DNA from: Saliniramus fredricksonii | GTDB taxonomy: Bacteria > Pseudomonadota > Alphaproteobacteria > Rhizobiales > Beijerinckiaceae | DNA: 64,000 nt | Assembly (NCBI RefSeq): GCF_900094735.1 | Contig: NZ_FMBM01000002.1 | Location: 1,550,001 to 1,614,000 of the forward strand | Direction: 5' to 3' | Shown: piece after piece, positions 27,904 to 37,416 of the stretch | Layout: every line of letters begins with the position of its first letter | How positions within the stretch are numbered: the first letter of the stretch is position 1 | Translations under genes and position numbers: made by a program | Notes under the pieces: model-generated | What the model was told of the DNA's origin: nothing | What the model saw: the letters and a program-made list of their open reading frames with translations, nothing else | Database searches by the model: none

Positions 27904-30330
27904 TCAGTGCGCAACCATGCCCGGATTGTCATCATCGACCACGGTCGAGACCTTCTCTGCCTGCGTCGCTTCATCCCAGGTGATCGACTCGGGCATCCGC
28001 ACCAGCGCATGCTCCAGCACCTGCTCCATCCGCGATACGGGGACGATCTCCAGCCCGGCCTTGATGTTGGCCGGCACGTCCGCGAGATCCTTCACGTTCT
28101 CCTCCGGGATCAGCACCTTCTTGATGCCGCCGCGCAGTGCGGCCAGGAGCTTCTCCTTGAGGCCGCCGATGGGGAGCACGCGCCCACGCAGCGTCACTTC
28201 GCCGGTCATGGCGATATCGCGCCGCACGGCAATGCTGGTGAGGATCGACACGATCGCCGTCGCCATGGCGATACCCGCAGACGGCCCGTCCTTGGGCGTG
28301 GCGCCCTCCGGCACGTGCACGTGGATATCACGCTTGTCGAAGGAAGGCGGCTCGATGCCGAAATCGATGGCCCGCGAGCGGACATAGGAGGCCGCGGCGG
28401 AAATCGATTCCTTCATCACGTCACGCAGATTGCCAGTGACGGTCATCTTGCCCTTGCCGGGCATCATCACGCCCTCGATCGTCAGCAACTCGCCGCCGAC
28501 CTCGGTCCAGGCGAGCCCGGTGACGACGCCGACCATGTCCTCCGCCTCGACCTCGCCGAAACGATATTTCGGCGCGCCCAGATAATCGGACAGGTTGGAT
28601 TCGGTGACGACGACCTTCTCGATCTTCTCCGTGAGGATCTGCTTGACGGCCTTGCGCACCAGGTTCGAAAGCTCGCGCTCGAGATTGCGCACCCCCGCTT
28701 CGCGCGTATAGCGCCGGATCAGCAGCAGCAGCCCGCTATCATCAATCGCCCATTCCTCGGCCTTGAGGCCATGCTTCTTGATGGCCTGCGGGATCAGGTG
28801 ACGGCGCGCGATTTCCTGCTTCTCGTCCTCGGTATAACCCGCGATGCGGATCGTCTCCATGCGGTCGAGCAACGGCGCCGGAATGTTGAGCGTGTTGGCC
28901 GTGGTGACGAACATCACGTTCGACAGATCGTATTCTACCTCCAGATAGTGATCGGCGAAGGTGGAATTCTGCTCGGGATCAAGCACTTCCAGCAGTGCCG
29001 AAGAAGGATCACCACGGAAGTCCTGGCCCATCTTGTCGATCTCGTCGAGCAGGATGAGGGGATTGATCGTCTTCGCCTTGCGCATGGACTGGATGATCTT
29101 GCCGGGCAGCGAGCCGATATAGGTACGCCGGTGGCCGCGAATCTCGGCCTCGTCACGCACGCCGCCCAGCGACATGCGCACGAATTCACGCCCCGTCGCA
29201 CGCGCGATCGACTTGCCGAGCGAGGTCTTGCCCACGCCGGGCGGGCCGACGAGGCAGAGAATCGGCCCGGTCAGCTTGTTGGCGCGCTGCTGCACGGCAA
29301 GATACTCGACGATGCGCTCCTTGACCTTGTCGAGACCGAAATGATCGGTATCGAGCACGTTCTGCGCCGCATTGAGATCCTTCTTCACCTTGGAGCGCTT
29401 GCCCCAGGGGATGCCCAGCATCCAGTCGAGATAATTGCGCACGACCGTGGCCTCGGCCGACATCGGCGACATCTGGCGCAGCTTCTTCAATTCGGCCGTC
29501 GCCTTTTCGCGGGCCTCCTTGGACAGCTTCGTCTTGTTGATGCGCTCTTCGAGCTCCCCGAGCTCGTCGCGACCGTCCTCGTCGCCGAGTTCCTTCTGAA
29601 TGGCCTTCATCTGCTCATTCAGATAATACTCGCGCTGCGTCTTCTCCATCTGGCGCTTGACGCGGGTGCGGATCCGCTTCTCGACCTGCAGAACGGAGAT
29701 CTCGCTCTCCATCTGGCCCAGAACGCGCTCAAGGCGCTCGGCCACGGTGGCAAGCTCCAGGATCTCCTGCTTCTCCGACACCTTCACCGCGAGATGCGAG
29801 GCAACGGTATCGGCAAGCTTGGCCGGATCCTCGATCTGCGACACGGCGGCCACGACTTCCGGGGAGACCTTCTTGTTGAGCTTGACATAGCCCTCGAACT
29901 CATTGAGCACCGAGCGCGCCAGCGCTTCGGCCTCGATCCGGTCTCCCACCTCGTTGGGCAGGGCCGTGATCCGGGCCTCATAATATTCCTCGTTGGGCAC
30001 ATATTCATCAATGCGCGCACGCCCTGCCCCCTCGACGAGCACCTTCACGGTGCCGTCGGGAAGCTTGAGAAGCTGCAACACGCTGGCGATGGTTCCGACC
30101 TTGTAGATGCCGTCGGCCGCTGGGTCATCTTCCGTCGCGTTGATCTGTGTGGCGAGAACGATGTGCTGATCGTTCTTGACCACCTCCTCAAGCGCGCGGA
30201 TCGACTTTTCCCGACCGACGAAGAGCGGCACGATCATGTGGGGAAACACCACGATGTCGCGCAGGGGAAGAACCGCGTAGACGCCCTCGGTGCCGGGCTC
30301 GATCGGAGTGCGGTTTTTCGACTGTGTCAT
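27904..30330 (-). CDS. lon: ATP-dependent protease La (Lon)
   Basis: 808 residues, the normal size of LonA. It degrades misfolded and regulatory proteins in the cytoplasm; in Alphaproteobacteria it also acts on cell-cycle regulators such as CcrM and DnaA. Domains in order: LON substrate-binding (about 1-200), coiled coil, AAA+ with Walker [16 protein letters not shown] and Walker [13 protein letters not shown], and the C-terminal serine protease with catalytic Ser in [11 protein letters not shown] and Lys in [12 protein letters not shown]. Upstream on the same strand is clpX, with 220 bases between that probably include the lon promoter. Confidence 0.98.
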   Translation of the reverse strand: MTQSKNRTPIEPGTEGVYAVLPLRDIVVFPHMIVPLFVGREKSIRALEEVVKNDQHIVLATQINATEDDPAADGIYKVGTIASVLQLLKLPDGTVKVLVEGAGRARIDEYVPNEEYYEARITALPNEVGDRIEAEALARSVLNEFEGYVKLNKKVSPEVVAAVSQIEDPAKLADTVASHLAVKVSEKQEILELATVAERLERVLGQMESEISVLQVEKRIRTRVKRQMEKTQREYYLNEQMKAIQKELGDEDGRDELGELEERINKTKLSKEAREKATAELKKLRQMSPMSAEATVVRNYLDWMLGIPWGKRSKVKKDLNAAQNVLDTDHFGLDKVKERIVEYLAVQQRANKLTGPILCLVGPPGVGKTSLGKSIARATGREFVRMSLGGVRDEAEIRGHRRTYIGSLPGKIIQSMRKAKTINPLILLDEIDKMGQDFRGDPSSALLEVLDPEQNSTFADHYLEVEYDLSNVMFVTTANTLNIPAPLLDRMETIRIAGYTEDEKQEIARRHLIPQAIKKHGLKAEEWAIDDSGLLLLIRRYTREAGVRNLERELSNLVRKAVKQILTEKIEKVVVTESNLSDYLGAPKYRFGEVEAEDMVGVVTGLAWTEVGGELLTIEGVMMPGKGKMTVTGNLRDVMKESISAAASYVRSRAIDFGIEPPSFDKRDIHVHVPEGATPKDGPSAGIAMATAIVSILTSIAVRRDIAMTGEVTLRGRVLPIGGLKEKLLAALRGGIKKVLIPEENVKDLADVPANIKAGLEIVPVSRMEQVLEHALVRMPESITWDEATQAEKVSTVVDDDNPGMVAH

Positions 30331-30550
30331 TAAACGACGTCCTTTAGCCTTTTGAACGTCCAGCCGTTTCCACGGAATGTGCTATCGCGCTGGACGGGCT
30401 CTCGCGGAGAGATCGCTGGAGAGCCTGCAGTTCGCCACCTTCTTCGAAGCATGGCGAACGGGATACTCGATAAGTGGCGTCCGTATCCGGATATTTCAAC
30501 CGTTGGCCGATCCGCGAAACGCAGCCAGTCGCCTTCCAGGCAGCGTGTCG

Positions 30551-31822
<1,272 letters not shown>

Positions 31823-32085
31823 ACTATCTCTCCAATTTCCGGCGCCGATCCGCAACGACGACCGGCTATCTCACCATATATGCGCCGGACTAACAAAATG
31901 TAGCCCTAAAGGCAGAACCACGGATGGTGGTGTTTGAATCGCCGAATTTCGATGCAATCACGCTGCGCCCCCTTGATCAATAGGTCAAGCGCACCGGGAA
32001 GCGTTTTCTCCCCGATGCGCAGAGACCGACCGTCGCGGCTCGTGGCGCGAGAGGCCCAGCGAGACGGTATTCCCGGCATCAGGCC

Positions 32086-32709
32086 TCAGCCCTCCGCCTC
32101 CGCACGCTTGCTGATCACATCGTCGATCAGGCCGAATTCCTTCGCAGCCTCGGCCGTCATGAAATTGTCGCGCTCCAGCGCCTGCTCGACCGCGGCGATG
32201 TCACGACCGGTATGCTTCACGTAGATTTCATTCAGGCGACGCTTCAACGCCTCTATTTCGCGGGCGTGAATCAGGATGTCGGTGGCCTGCCCCTGAAAGC
32301 CGCCGGAGGGCTGGTGCACCATGATTCGGGCGTTCGGCAGGGCAAAGCGCTGCCCAGGTTCACCGGCGCAGAGCAGGAGCGAGCCCATCGAAGCTGCCTG
32401 GCCGACGCAGAGCGTCGAGATCGGACAGCGGATGAACTGCATCGTGTCGTAGATCGACAGGCCAGACGTGACCACGCCACCGGGCGAGTTGATGTAGAAG
32501 GAAATCTCCTTCTTCGGATTCTCTGCCTCGAGAAAGAGCAATTGCGCCACGACCAGCGAAGCTGTGTGATCCTCGACCGGCCCGGTCAGGAAAATGATGC
32601 GTTCGCGCAAAAGGCGCGAATAAATGTCGAAGGACCGCTCGCCGCGGCTGGATTGCTCCACCACCATCGGCACCAGCGTGCTGTTATAGACCTCGATCGG
32701 ATCTCTCAT
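32086..32709 (-). CDS. clpP: ClpP proteolytic subunit
   Basis: 207 residues, normal length. Forms the tetradecameric serine protease chamber used by ClpX and ClpA. The catalytic Ser is in [13 protein letters not shown] and the His in [17 protein letters not shown]; the Asp follows in the C-terminal third. Processing-site region near the N-terminus is typical ([20 protein letters not shown]). The start at 32709 begins [14 protein letters not shown]. It lies between tig and clpX on the same strand. Confidence 0.97.
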   Translation of the reverse strand: MRDPIEVYNSTLVPMVVEQSSRGERSFDIYSRLLRERIIFLTGPVEDHTASLVVAQLLFLEAENPKKEISFYINSPGGVVTSGLSIYDTMQFIRCPISTLCVGQAASMGSLLLCAGEPGQRFALPNARIMVHQPSGGFQGQATDILIHAREIEALKRRLNEIYVKHTGRDIAAVEQALERDNFMTAEAAKEFGLIDDVISKRAEAEG

Positions 32710-32732
32710 CGTCTCACCGCTCCTGAAAATTA

Positions 32733-32757
32733 GGCCGCGCCTGATGAGGGCGCGGCC
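32733..32757 (-). terminator. Hairpin between tig and clpP
   Basis: A perfect 9-bp stem (GGCCGCGCC with GGCGCGGCC) and 7-base loop. On the minus strand it is followed by TAATTTTC, a weak T-tract, and is only about 24 bases from the clpP start codon. It may be a partial terminator or attenuator separating tig from clpP. Confidence 0.5.
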
Positions 32758-32845
32758 AGAGATATTGATAACCTAGGGCCGTGACCGGCCGCAATCCAGA
32801 CTGAAATCACCGTTACCGAACATCACACTCGGTCTGGACAGTGCT

Positions 32846-34432
32846 TCAATCCTCGGCCTTCCTGGCCTTGGCACGCGGCTTCTTGGCTGGAGCCGCCTCC
32901 TCGCCTTCACCCGATTCAGTCTTGGGTTCGGACTTGCTCTTGGCCTTGGATGCGGCTTTCGGCTCAACCGCGCCCTCGGACTTGTCTTCCGACTTATCCG
33001 CAGACTTATCCGCAGACTTATCCGCAGACTTGGCCTTGCTCTTCGAAGCCCCCTTGGCCTTCGGCTTCTCTTCCGAAGCGGCGGTACCCTCTTCCTCTTC
33101 ATCGGCGAAGAGCGTGTCGCGATCAACCTTCTCCTCCTCGACCGTCACCTCGTTGAGGATATGGTCGACGACCTTCTCCTCGAAGATCGGGGCGCGGATC
33201 TCCGCCAGAGCCTGAGGGTTCTTCTGATAGAATTCCCAGACCTGCTTTTCCTGGCCGGGGAACTGGCGCACACGCTCGACCAGGCCCTGGGTGACCTCGT
33301 CGTCGGTGACCTGGATTTCGCCCTTTTCGCCGATCTGCGCGAGGACGAGGCCCAGACGCACGCGGCGCTCGGCGATCTTGTGATATTCCGCCTTGGCCTC
33401 TTCCTCGGTCGTACCGTCATCCTCGAAGGTCTTCGAATTGTTCTGCAGGTCGGACATGACCTGCGACCAGACAGCGTTGAACTCCTGCTCGACGAGGCTC
33501 GGCGGCAGCTCGAAATCGTATTTCTCGTCCAGCGCGTCGAGCAGCGCCTTCTTCACCTTGCGGCGCGACTGCGCGTCGAGATCGCGCTTCACCGCCTCAC
33601 GGATGGCATCCTTCATCGCGTCGAGCGATTCCATGCCGAACTGCTTGGCGAGGTCGTCGTCGATCTTTGCCTCTGCAGGCGCCTGAACGTCCTTGACGGT
33701 GACGGCGAAGCTCGCCTCCTTGCCGGCGAGATGCTCGGCGCCGTAATTGGCCGGGAAGGTCACCGTCACGGTCTTTTCGTCACCGGCCTTCACACCGACG
33801 AGCTGATCCTCGAAACCCGGGATAAAGGTGTTGGAGCCGAGATCGACGGAGATATCCTGCGCCGTACCGCCCTCGAAGGCCTCACCATCCATGGTGCCGA
33901 CGAAATCGACCATGACGCGATCACCGCTTTCCGCCACGCGCCCTTCGGCACTGTCGAAGCTGCGGTTCTGCGCCGCCATGCGCTGCAGCGTCTCGTCCAC
34001 TTCCTTGTCGGTCACCTCGGTCACGGGCTTGCGCACCGTGATGTCCGACATGTCGGCAAGCTCGAATTGCGGCAGGATTTCCAGTGCAACCTTGAAGGAG
34101 AGATCGGCCTTGGCGTCGAGCGCCTTTTCCATCTCTTCCTTGTCTTCCGGGAACTCGTAGCGCGGCTGGCCGGCCGGCTTCAGCGCATTCTCATCCACGA
34201 TCTTGCGCTCGGCCTCGCCCACCAGCGTCTGAACCATCTCGGCCATGACCGAACGGCCATAGAGCCGGCGCAGATGCGCCACCGGGACCTTGCCCGGGCG
34301 AAATCCGTTGATCCGTACACGATCCTTCAGGGAAGAGAGCTCGCTGGTCAGCCGCTCCTCCAGCTCCGAGGCTGGCAGAACCACCTGGAACTCCCGCTTC
34401 AAACCCTGCGACAGCGTCTCCGTCACCTGCAT
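32846..34432 (-). CDS. tig: trigger factor with a long Lys/Ser/Ala-rich C-terminal tail
   Basis: 528 residues. Ribosome-bound chaperone and prolyl isomerase that meets nascent chains. The ribosome-binding signature is GFRPGKVP (about residue 45). Next come the FKBP-type isomerase domain ([20 protein letters not shown], about residue 160) and the helical chaperone domain. From about residue 445 a low-complexity tail follows ([17 protein letters not shown] and [11 protein letters not shown]), longer than in most relatives and encoded in part by 12-bp tandem repeats. The ATG at 34432 is preferred to the TTG two codons earlier. First gene of tig-clpP-clpX-lon. Confidence 0.96.
   Translation of the reverse strand: MQVTETLSQGLKREFQVVLPASELEERLTSELSSLKDRVRINGFRPGKVPVAHLRRLYGRSVMAEMVQTLVGEAERKIVDENALKPAGQPRYEFPEDKEEMEKALDAKADLSFKVALEILPQFELADMSDITVRKPVTEVTDKEVDETLQRMAAQNRSFDSAEGRVAESGDRVMVDFVGTMDGEAFEGGTAQDISVDLGSNTFIPGFEDQLVGVKAGDEKTVTVTFPANYGAEHLAGKEASFAVTVKDVQAPAEAKIDDDLAKQFGMESLDAMKDAIREAVKRDLDAQSRRKVKKALLDALDEKYDFELPPSLVEQEFNAVWSQVMSDLQNNSKTFEDDGTTEEEAKAEYHKIAERRVRLGLVLAQIGEKGEIQVTDDEVTQGLVERVRQFPGQEKQVWEFYQKNPQALAEIRAPIFEEKVVDHILNEVTVEEEKVDRDTLFADEEEEGTAASEEKPKAKGASKSKAKSADKSADKSADKSEDKSEGAVEPKAASKAKSKSEPKTESGEGEEAAPAKKPRAKARKAED
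32991..33026. repeat. 12-bp tandem repeat in the tig tail
   Basis: Three exact copies of GACTTATCCGCA with a degenerate copy on either side. They encode the SADK repeat of the trigger-factor tail in frame on the minus strand, so copy-number change would be silent for the frame. Confidence 0.9.
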
Positions 34433-34559
34433 CTTCAAAAACCCGTTTTCTGACCTCGTGAGCCGATGCAGGCAACGCCTGCACCGGAGCGAGCCCCTAG
34501 CACGTCGGACAGGCCGACGAAAGGAGCAGCCCGGAGATACGGCGCATTCATGGCGACAA

Positions 34560-34644
<85 letters not shown>

Positions 34645-34762
34645 GCATGCGGCGCCTGCGCCCCGCTCTCCGGTTTCGCGGCTCTATATCACGGTTGAAA
34701 CGCCATGCATCAAAAAAGTTGCACGTTGCGCAACGCGCGCCAGACGAAATGACGCGATCTTG

Positions 34763-34909
34763 TCAGGCATCCGTGAGCAGATTGTAGATGATTGCGGCAA
34801 CGAACGCGAACGCGATCGAAAGAGCCGTGAACGCAACCGGCGCGTCGTTCTGCACCAGCAAGGCGGCGATGATCGCGATGCCACAAGCACTCAGAAGAAG
34901 ATGAAGCAT
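34763..34909 (-). CDS. 48-residue membrane protein, unknown function
   Basis: A short frame with two hydrophobic segments: MLHLLLSACGIAIIAALLVQ, then a polar turn NDAP, then VAFTALSIAFAFVAAIIYNL and LTDA. An AGGAG ribosome-binding site (reverse complement of 34919-34923) lies 9 bases before the ATG. The composition is strongly two-helix and unlike the shadow frames around it, so I think it is a real small inner-membrane protein. I do not recognise a family. It lies between tRNA-Leu and the mobile-element island and may be transcribed alone. Confidence 0.5.
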   Translation of the reverse strand: MLHLLLSACGIAIIAALLVQNDAPVAFTALSIAFAFVAAIIYNLLTDA

Positions 34910-35212
34910 GGCTGGATACTCCTGTACTCTGTTTCAGTTTAGCACAGCCCCGCGCAAAACCGAAACATTACCAAAGTCTGAAGTGATCTGGAGCAATCCT
35001 CATACCATTTTCGCAATCAGGAATTGGCAGGCCATTGATCCGGACCGGCCCGGTTCGTCCGACCGTCCCGCGCGCGACCGGATCAATGGCGTCTACTCGC
35101 AGCGCGACGATCAGACGAGCTATACGCGAATCTGGGTGACGCAGTTTGAGGAGGTGGCGTATCGTGGCGGGTGCTGAAGCCTGCCAGAACTTCCAAAAGG
35201 AACGATACGCCT

Positions 35213-36014
35213 ATGAAAGATGATATCACGATTACCCCGCTGTACCAGCCCGGATCTGTTGCGGATCCTCTGACAGAAATTGCCCGTGACGGCGCCCGCA
35301 GGATGCTTGCGGCGGCACTTCGGGCCGAAGCCGATACCTTTGTGGAGCAATATGCCGAGGAGGCTTTGCCGGATGGCCGGCAACGGATCGTCCGGCATGG
35401 TTATGGGCCACAGCGCAGCATTCAGACCGGCATCGGTCCGCTCGACGTGCGCCGCCCGAAAGTCCGCGACCGGGCCACCGATATGCCCGCGGAGAAGAAG
35501 GTCCGCTTCACCTCAAGCATCCTGCCGAAATGGGCCCGGCGGTCGAAAAGCCTCGATGCCCTGCTGCCGGTGCTCTATCTGCGCGGGATCTCCACCGGCG
35601 ATTTCCAGGAAGCGCTGTCAGCGTTGCTCGGGGTAGATGCACCGAACCTGTCGCCTGGTGTCATCTCCCGTCTGACGGGCGATTGGCAGCAGGAATACGA
35701 TCGCTGGCAGGGCCGTGATCTCTCGGCCCGGCGGTATGTCTATATCTGGGCCGACGGTGTCTATCTGCAGGCCCGCATGGAACCGCAGGCCGAGTGCATA
35801 CTGGTCATTCTCGGCGCCACGCCGGAGGGGAAGAAGGAGCTCGTCGGCTTCCAGGTCGGCATGCGCGAGAGCGCGCAGAGCTGGCGCGAACTGTTGGTCG
35901 ACATCAAGGCCCGCGGCCTCAAGGTGCCGCCCGAGATCGCCGTGGGCGATGGCGGCATGGGGTTCTGGAAGGCCCTCGACGAGGTCTTCCCGGGAACGCA
36001 TCATCAGCGCTGTT
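35213..36014 (+). pseudogene. 5' fragment of an IS256-family transposase
   Basis: About 267 codons from ATG 35213 (AAAGGA just upstream). The protein has the Mutator-type N-terminal domain (RQRIVRHGYGPQRSIQTGIG, LDVRRPKVRDR) and the first catalytic Asp (YVYIWADGVYLQARM); it continues to EIAVGDGGMGFW (second Asp) and then stops being transposase-like at THHQRC, where the family normally continues WVHK. The break coincides with the left end of the IS110-family element. The missing C-terminal part is partly found at 42611-42748. It is unrelated in close sequence to the IS256 copies A and B elsewhere in the window. Confidence 0.9.
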
Positions 36015-37259
36015 GATGGATTGGATGCCCCCTCCCAACGGCATCGCAATGTGCCAACGTGGTGATCTGCAGGTCATTCACGAGAGGAGGAAGCATCCAT
36101 GGACAACATTAGCATCATCGGCCTTGACCTCGCAAAGCGGGTCTTCCAGGCGCACGGCGCGCGAGCGGACGGTAGCGTCGGCTTCCGCAAGAAGCTGGGT
36201 CGCTCGCAGGTTCTCGGCTTCTTTGCCAAGCAGCCGCGCTGCATCGTTGCTATGGAAGCGTGTGCGACGGCCCACGAGTGGGGCCGCGCGATCGGCGAGC
36301 TCGGTCACGAGGTCCGCCTGATCCCGCCGATCTACGTCAAGCCGTTCGTCAAGCGGCAGAAGAACGACGCGGCCGACGCAGAGGCGATAGCCGAGGCGGC
36401 GGGTCGCCCGACCATGCGCTTCGTCGCGGTCAAATCCGAGGCGCAGCAGGCGAAGGCGATGGCTTTCCGGACGCGGGACCTCCTCGTCAAGCAGCGCACG
36501 CAGCTCATCAACGCACTGCGGGGCCACCTCGCCGAGCACGGCCTCATAGCGCCGCAGGGGCCGGCTCATGTCAAGGTGCTGGCGGACGCGCTGGAGGCAG
36601 CCGGCTCGCGTCTCGAGACGCTCGTGATCGAGCTGGGGCGCCTCTATCTCGAGCAGATCGAACTGCTCTCCGGCAGGATCGCGGATCTCGACAAGGTGCT
36701 GAAGCGCGAAGCGGCGCGGGAAGAAGACACCGCACGACTGATGACCATGCCTGGCGTGGGCCCGCTGACTGCGATGGCGGTCCAGACCTTCGCCCCGCCG
36801 ATGGAGACGTTCAGGCGTGGACGCGACTTCGCAGCCTGGACGGGGCTCGTCCCTGTCCAGCGATCGACCGGTGGGAAGCAGATCCTCGGACGAACGTCCA
36901 AGATGGGGCAGCGCGACATACGGCGTCTCCTGATCATCGGCGCGATGTCGGTGGTCCGCTGGGCCGTCAGGAAGGGCGCGCCGGAAGGCAGTTGGCTCGC
37001 ACGCATGCTGGCCCGCAAGCCACGCATGGTCGTCGCCATCGCGCTGGCCAATAAGATGGCGCGCGGGATCTGGGCGATGTCGACGCGGGGAGAGAACTTC
37101 AGGGGTCCGGTCGCCGCGGTCTGATGACGACATCAGCCGAGGCAGCCGGGCCGTTGGGCGTGTGAGGAAGTCGACAGCAAGGTAAGGGCAAACGATCGGT
37201 CAGATCGGGATCGAGAAAAGCATTTGAACCCAAAGAGCCTCGAGCTCGCGCTGTTGATG
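36009..37259 (+). mobile_element. IS110-family (IS1111-like) insertion sequence
   Basis: A 12-bp direct repeat GCGCTGTTGATG occurs at 36009-36020 and 37248-37259, on both sides of an intact IS110-type transposase gene. IS110 elements have no ordinary inverted repeats and recombine at short core sequences, so this repeat probably marks the two junctions; element length would be about 1.24 kb. The 3' noncoding part (37125-37247) is the place where IS1111-type elements keep their guide (bridge) RNA, by family knowledge. Confidence 0.7.
36099..37124 (+). CDS. IS110-family transposase (DEDD and C-terminal Ser-type domain)
   Basis: 341 residues. The N-terminal RuvC-like DEDD domain begins IIGLDLAKRVFQAHGARADG (first Asp), with the Glu in CIVAMEACATAHEWGR and the final Asp pair in KNDAADAEAIAEAA. 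The C-terminal Tnp20 domain carries MTMPGVGPLTAMAVQTF and GLVPVQRSTGGKQILGR with the candidate catalytic Ser in the following part. A GAGAGGAGG ribosome-binding site lies about 10 bases before the ATG at 36099. The frame is intact. Confidence 0.93.
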   Translation: MDNISIIGLDLAKRVFQAHGARADGSVGFRKKLGRSQVLGFFAKQPRCIVAMEACATAHEWGRAIGELGHEVRLIPPIYVKPFVKRQKNDAADAEAIAEAAGRPTMRFVAVKSEAQQAKAMAFRTRDLLVKQRTQLINALRGHLAEHGLIAPQGPAHVKVLADALEAAGSRLETLVIELGRLYLEQIELLSGRIADLDKVLKREAAREEDTARLMTMPGVGPLTAMAVQTFAPPMETFRRGRDFAAWTGLVPVQRSTGGKQILGRTSKMGQRDIRRLLIIGAMSVVRWAVRKGAPEGSWLARMLARKPRMVVAIALANKMARGIWAMSTRGENFRGPVAAV

Positions 37260-37416
37260 TGCACTCGATCCGCGTATCTCCATACTGGCCCGCGGTCCGT
37301 TCAGAGCCGCATCTCAAGGCCTGATACATGACCGCACCCGATCACGCGCTTGAGCCGAGCAGAAACCTCTTGCACGAACGGGGGCATCCATACATGGGTT
37401 CAGTGCCGCGCAAGTC

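Noticed and set aside
27556-30333. 925-codon open frame on the plus strand opposite lon
   Set aside because: It exactly mirrors lon and has the His/Arg/Asp-rich composition of an antisense frame in GC-rich DNA; no ribosome-binding site or family likeness.
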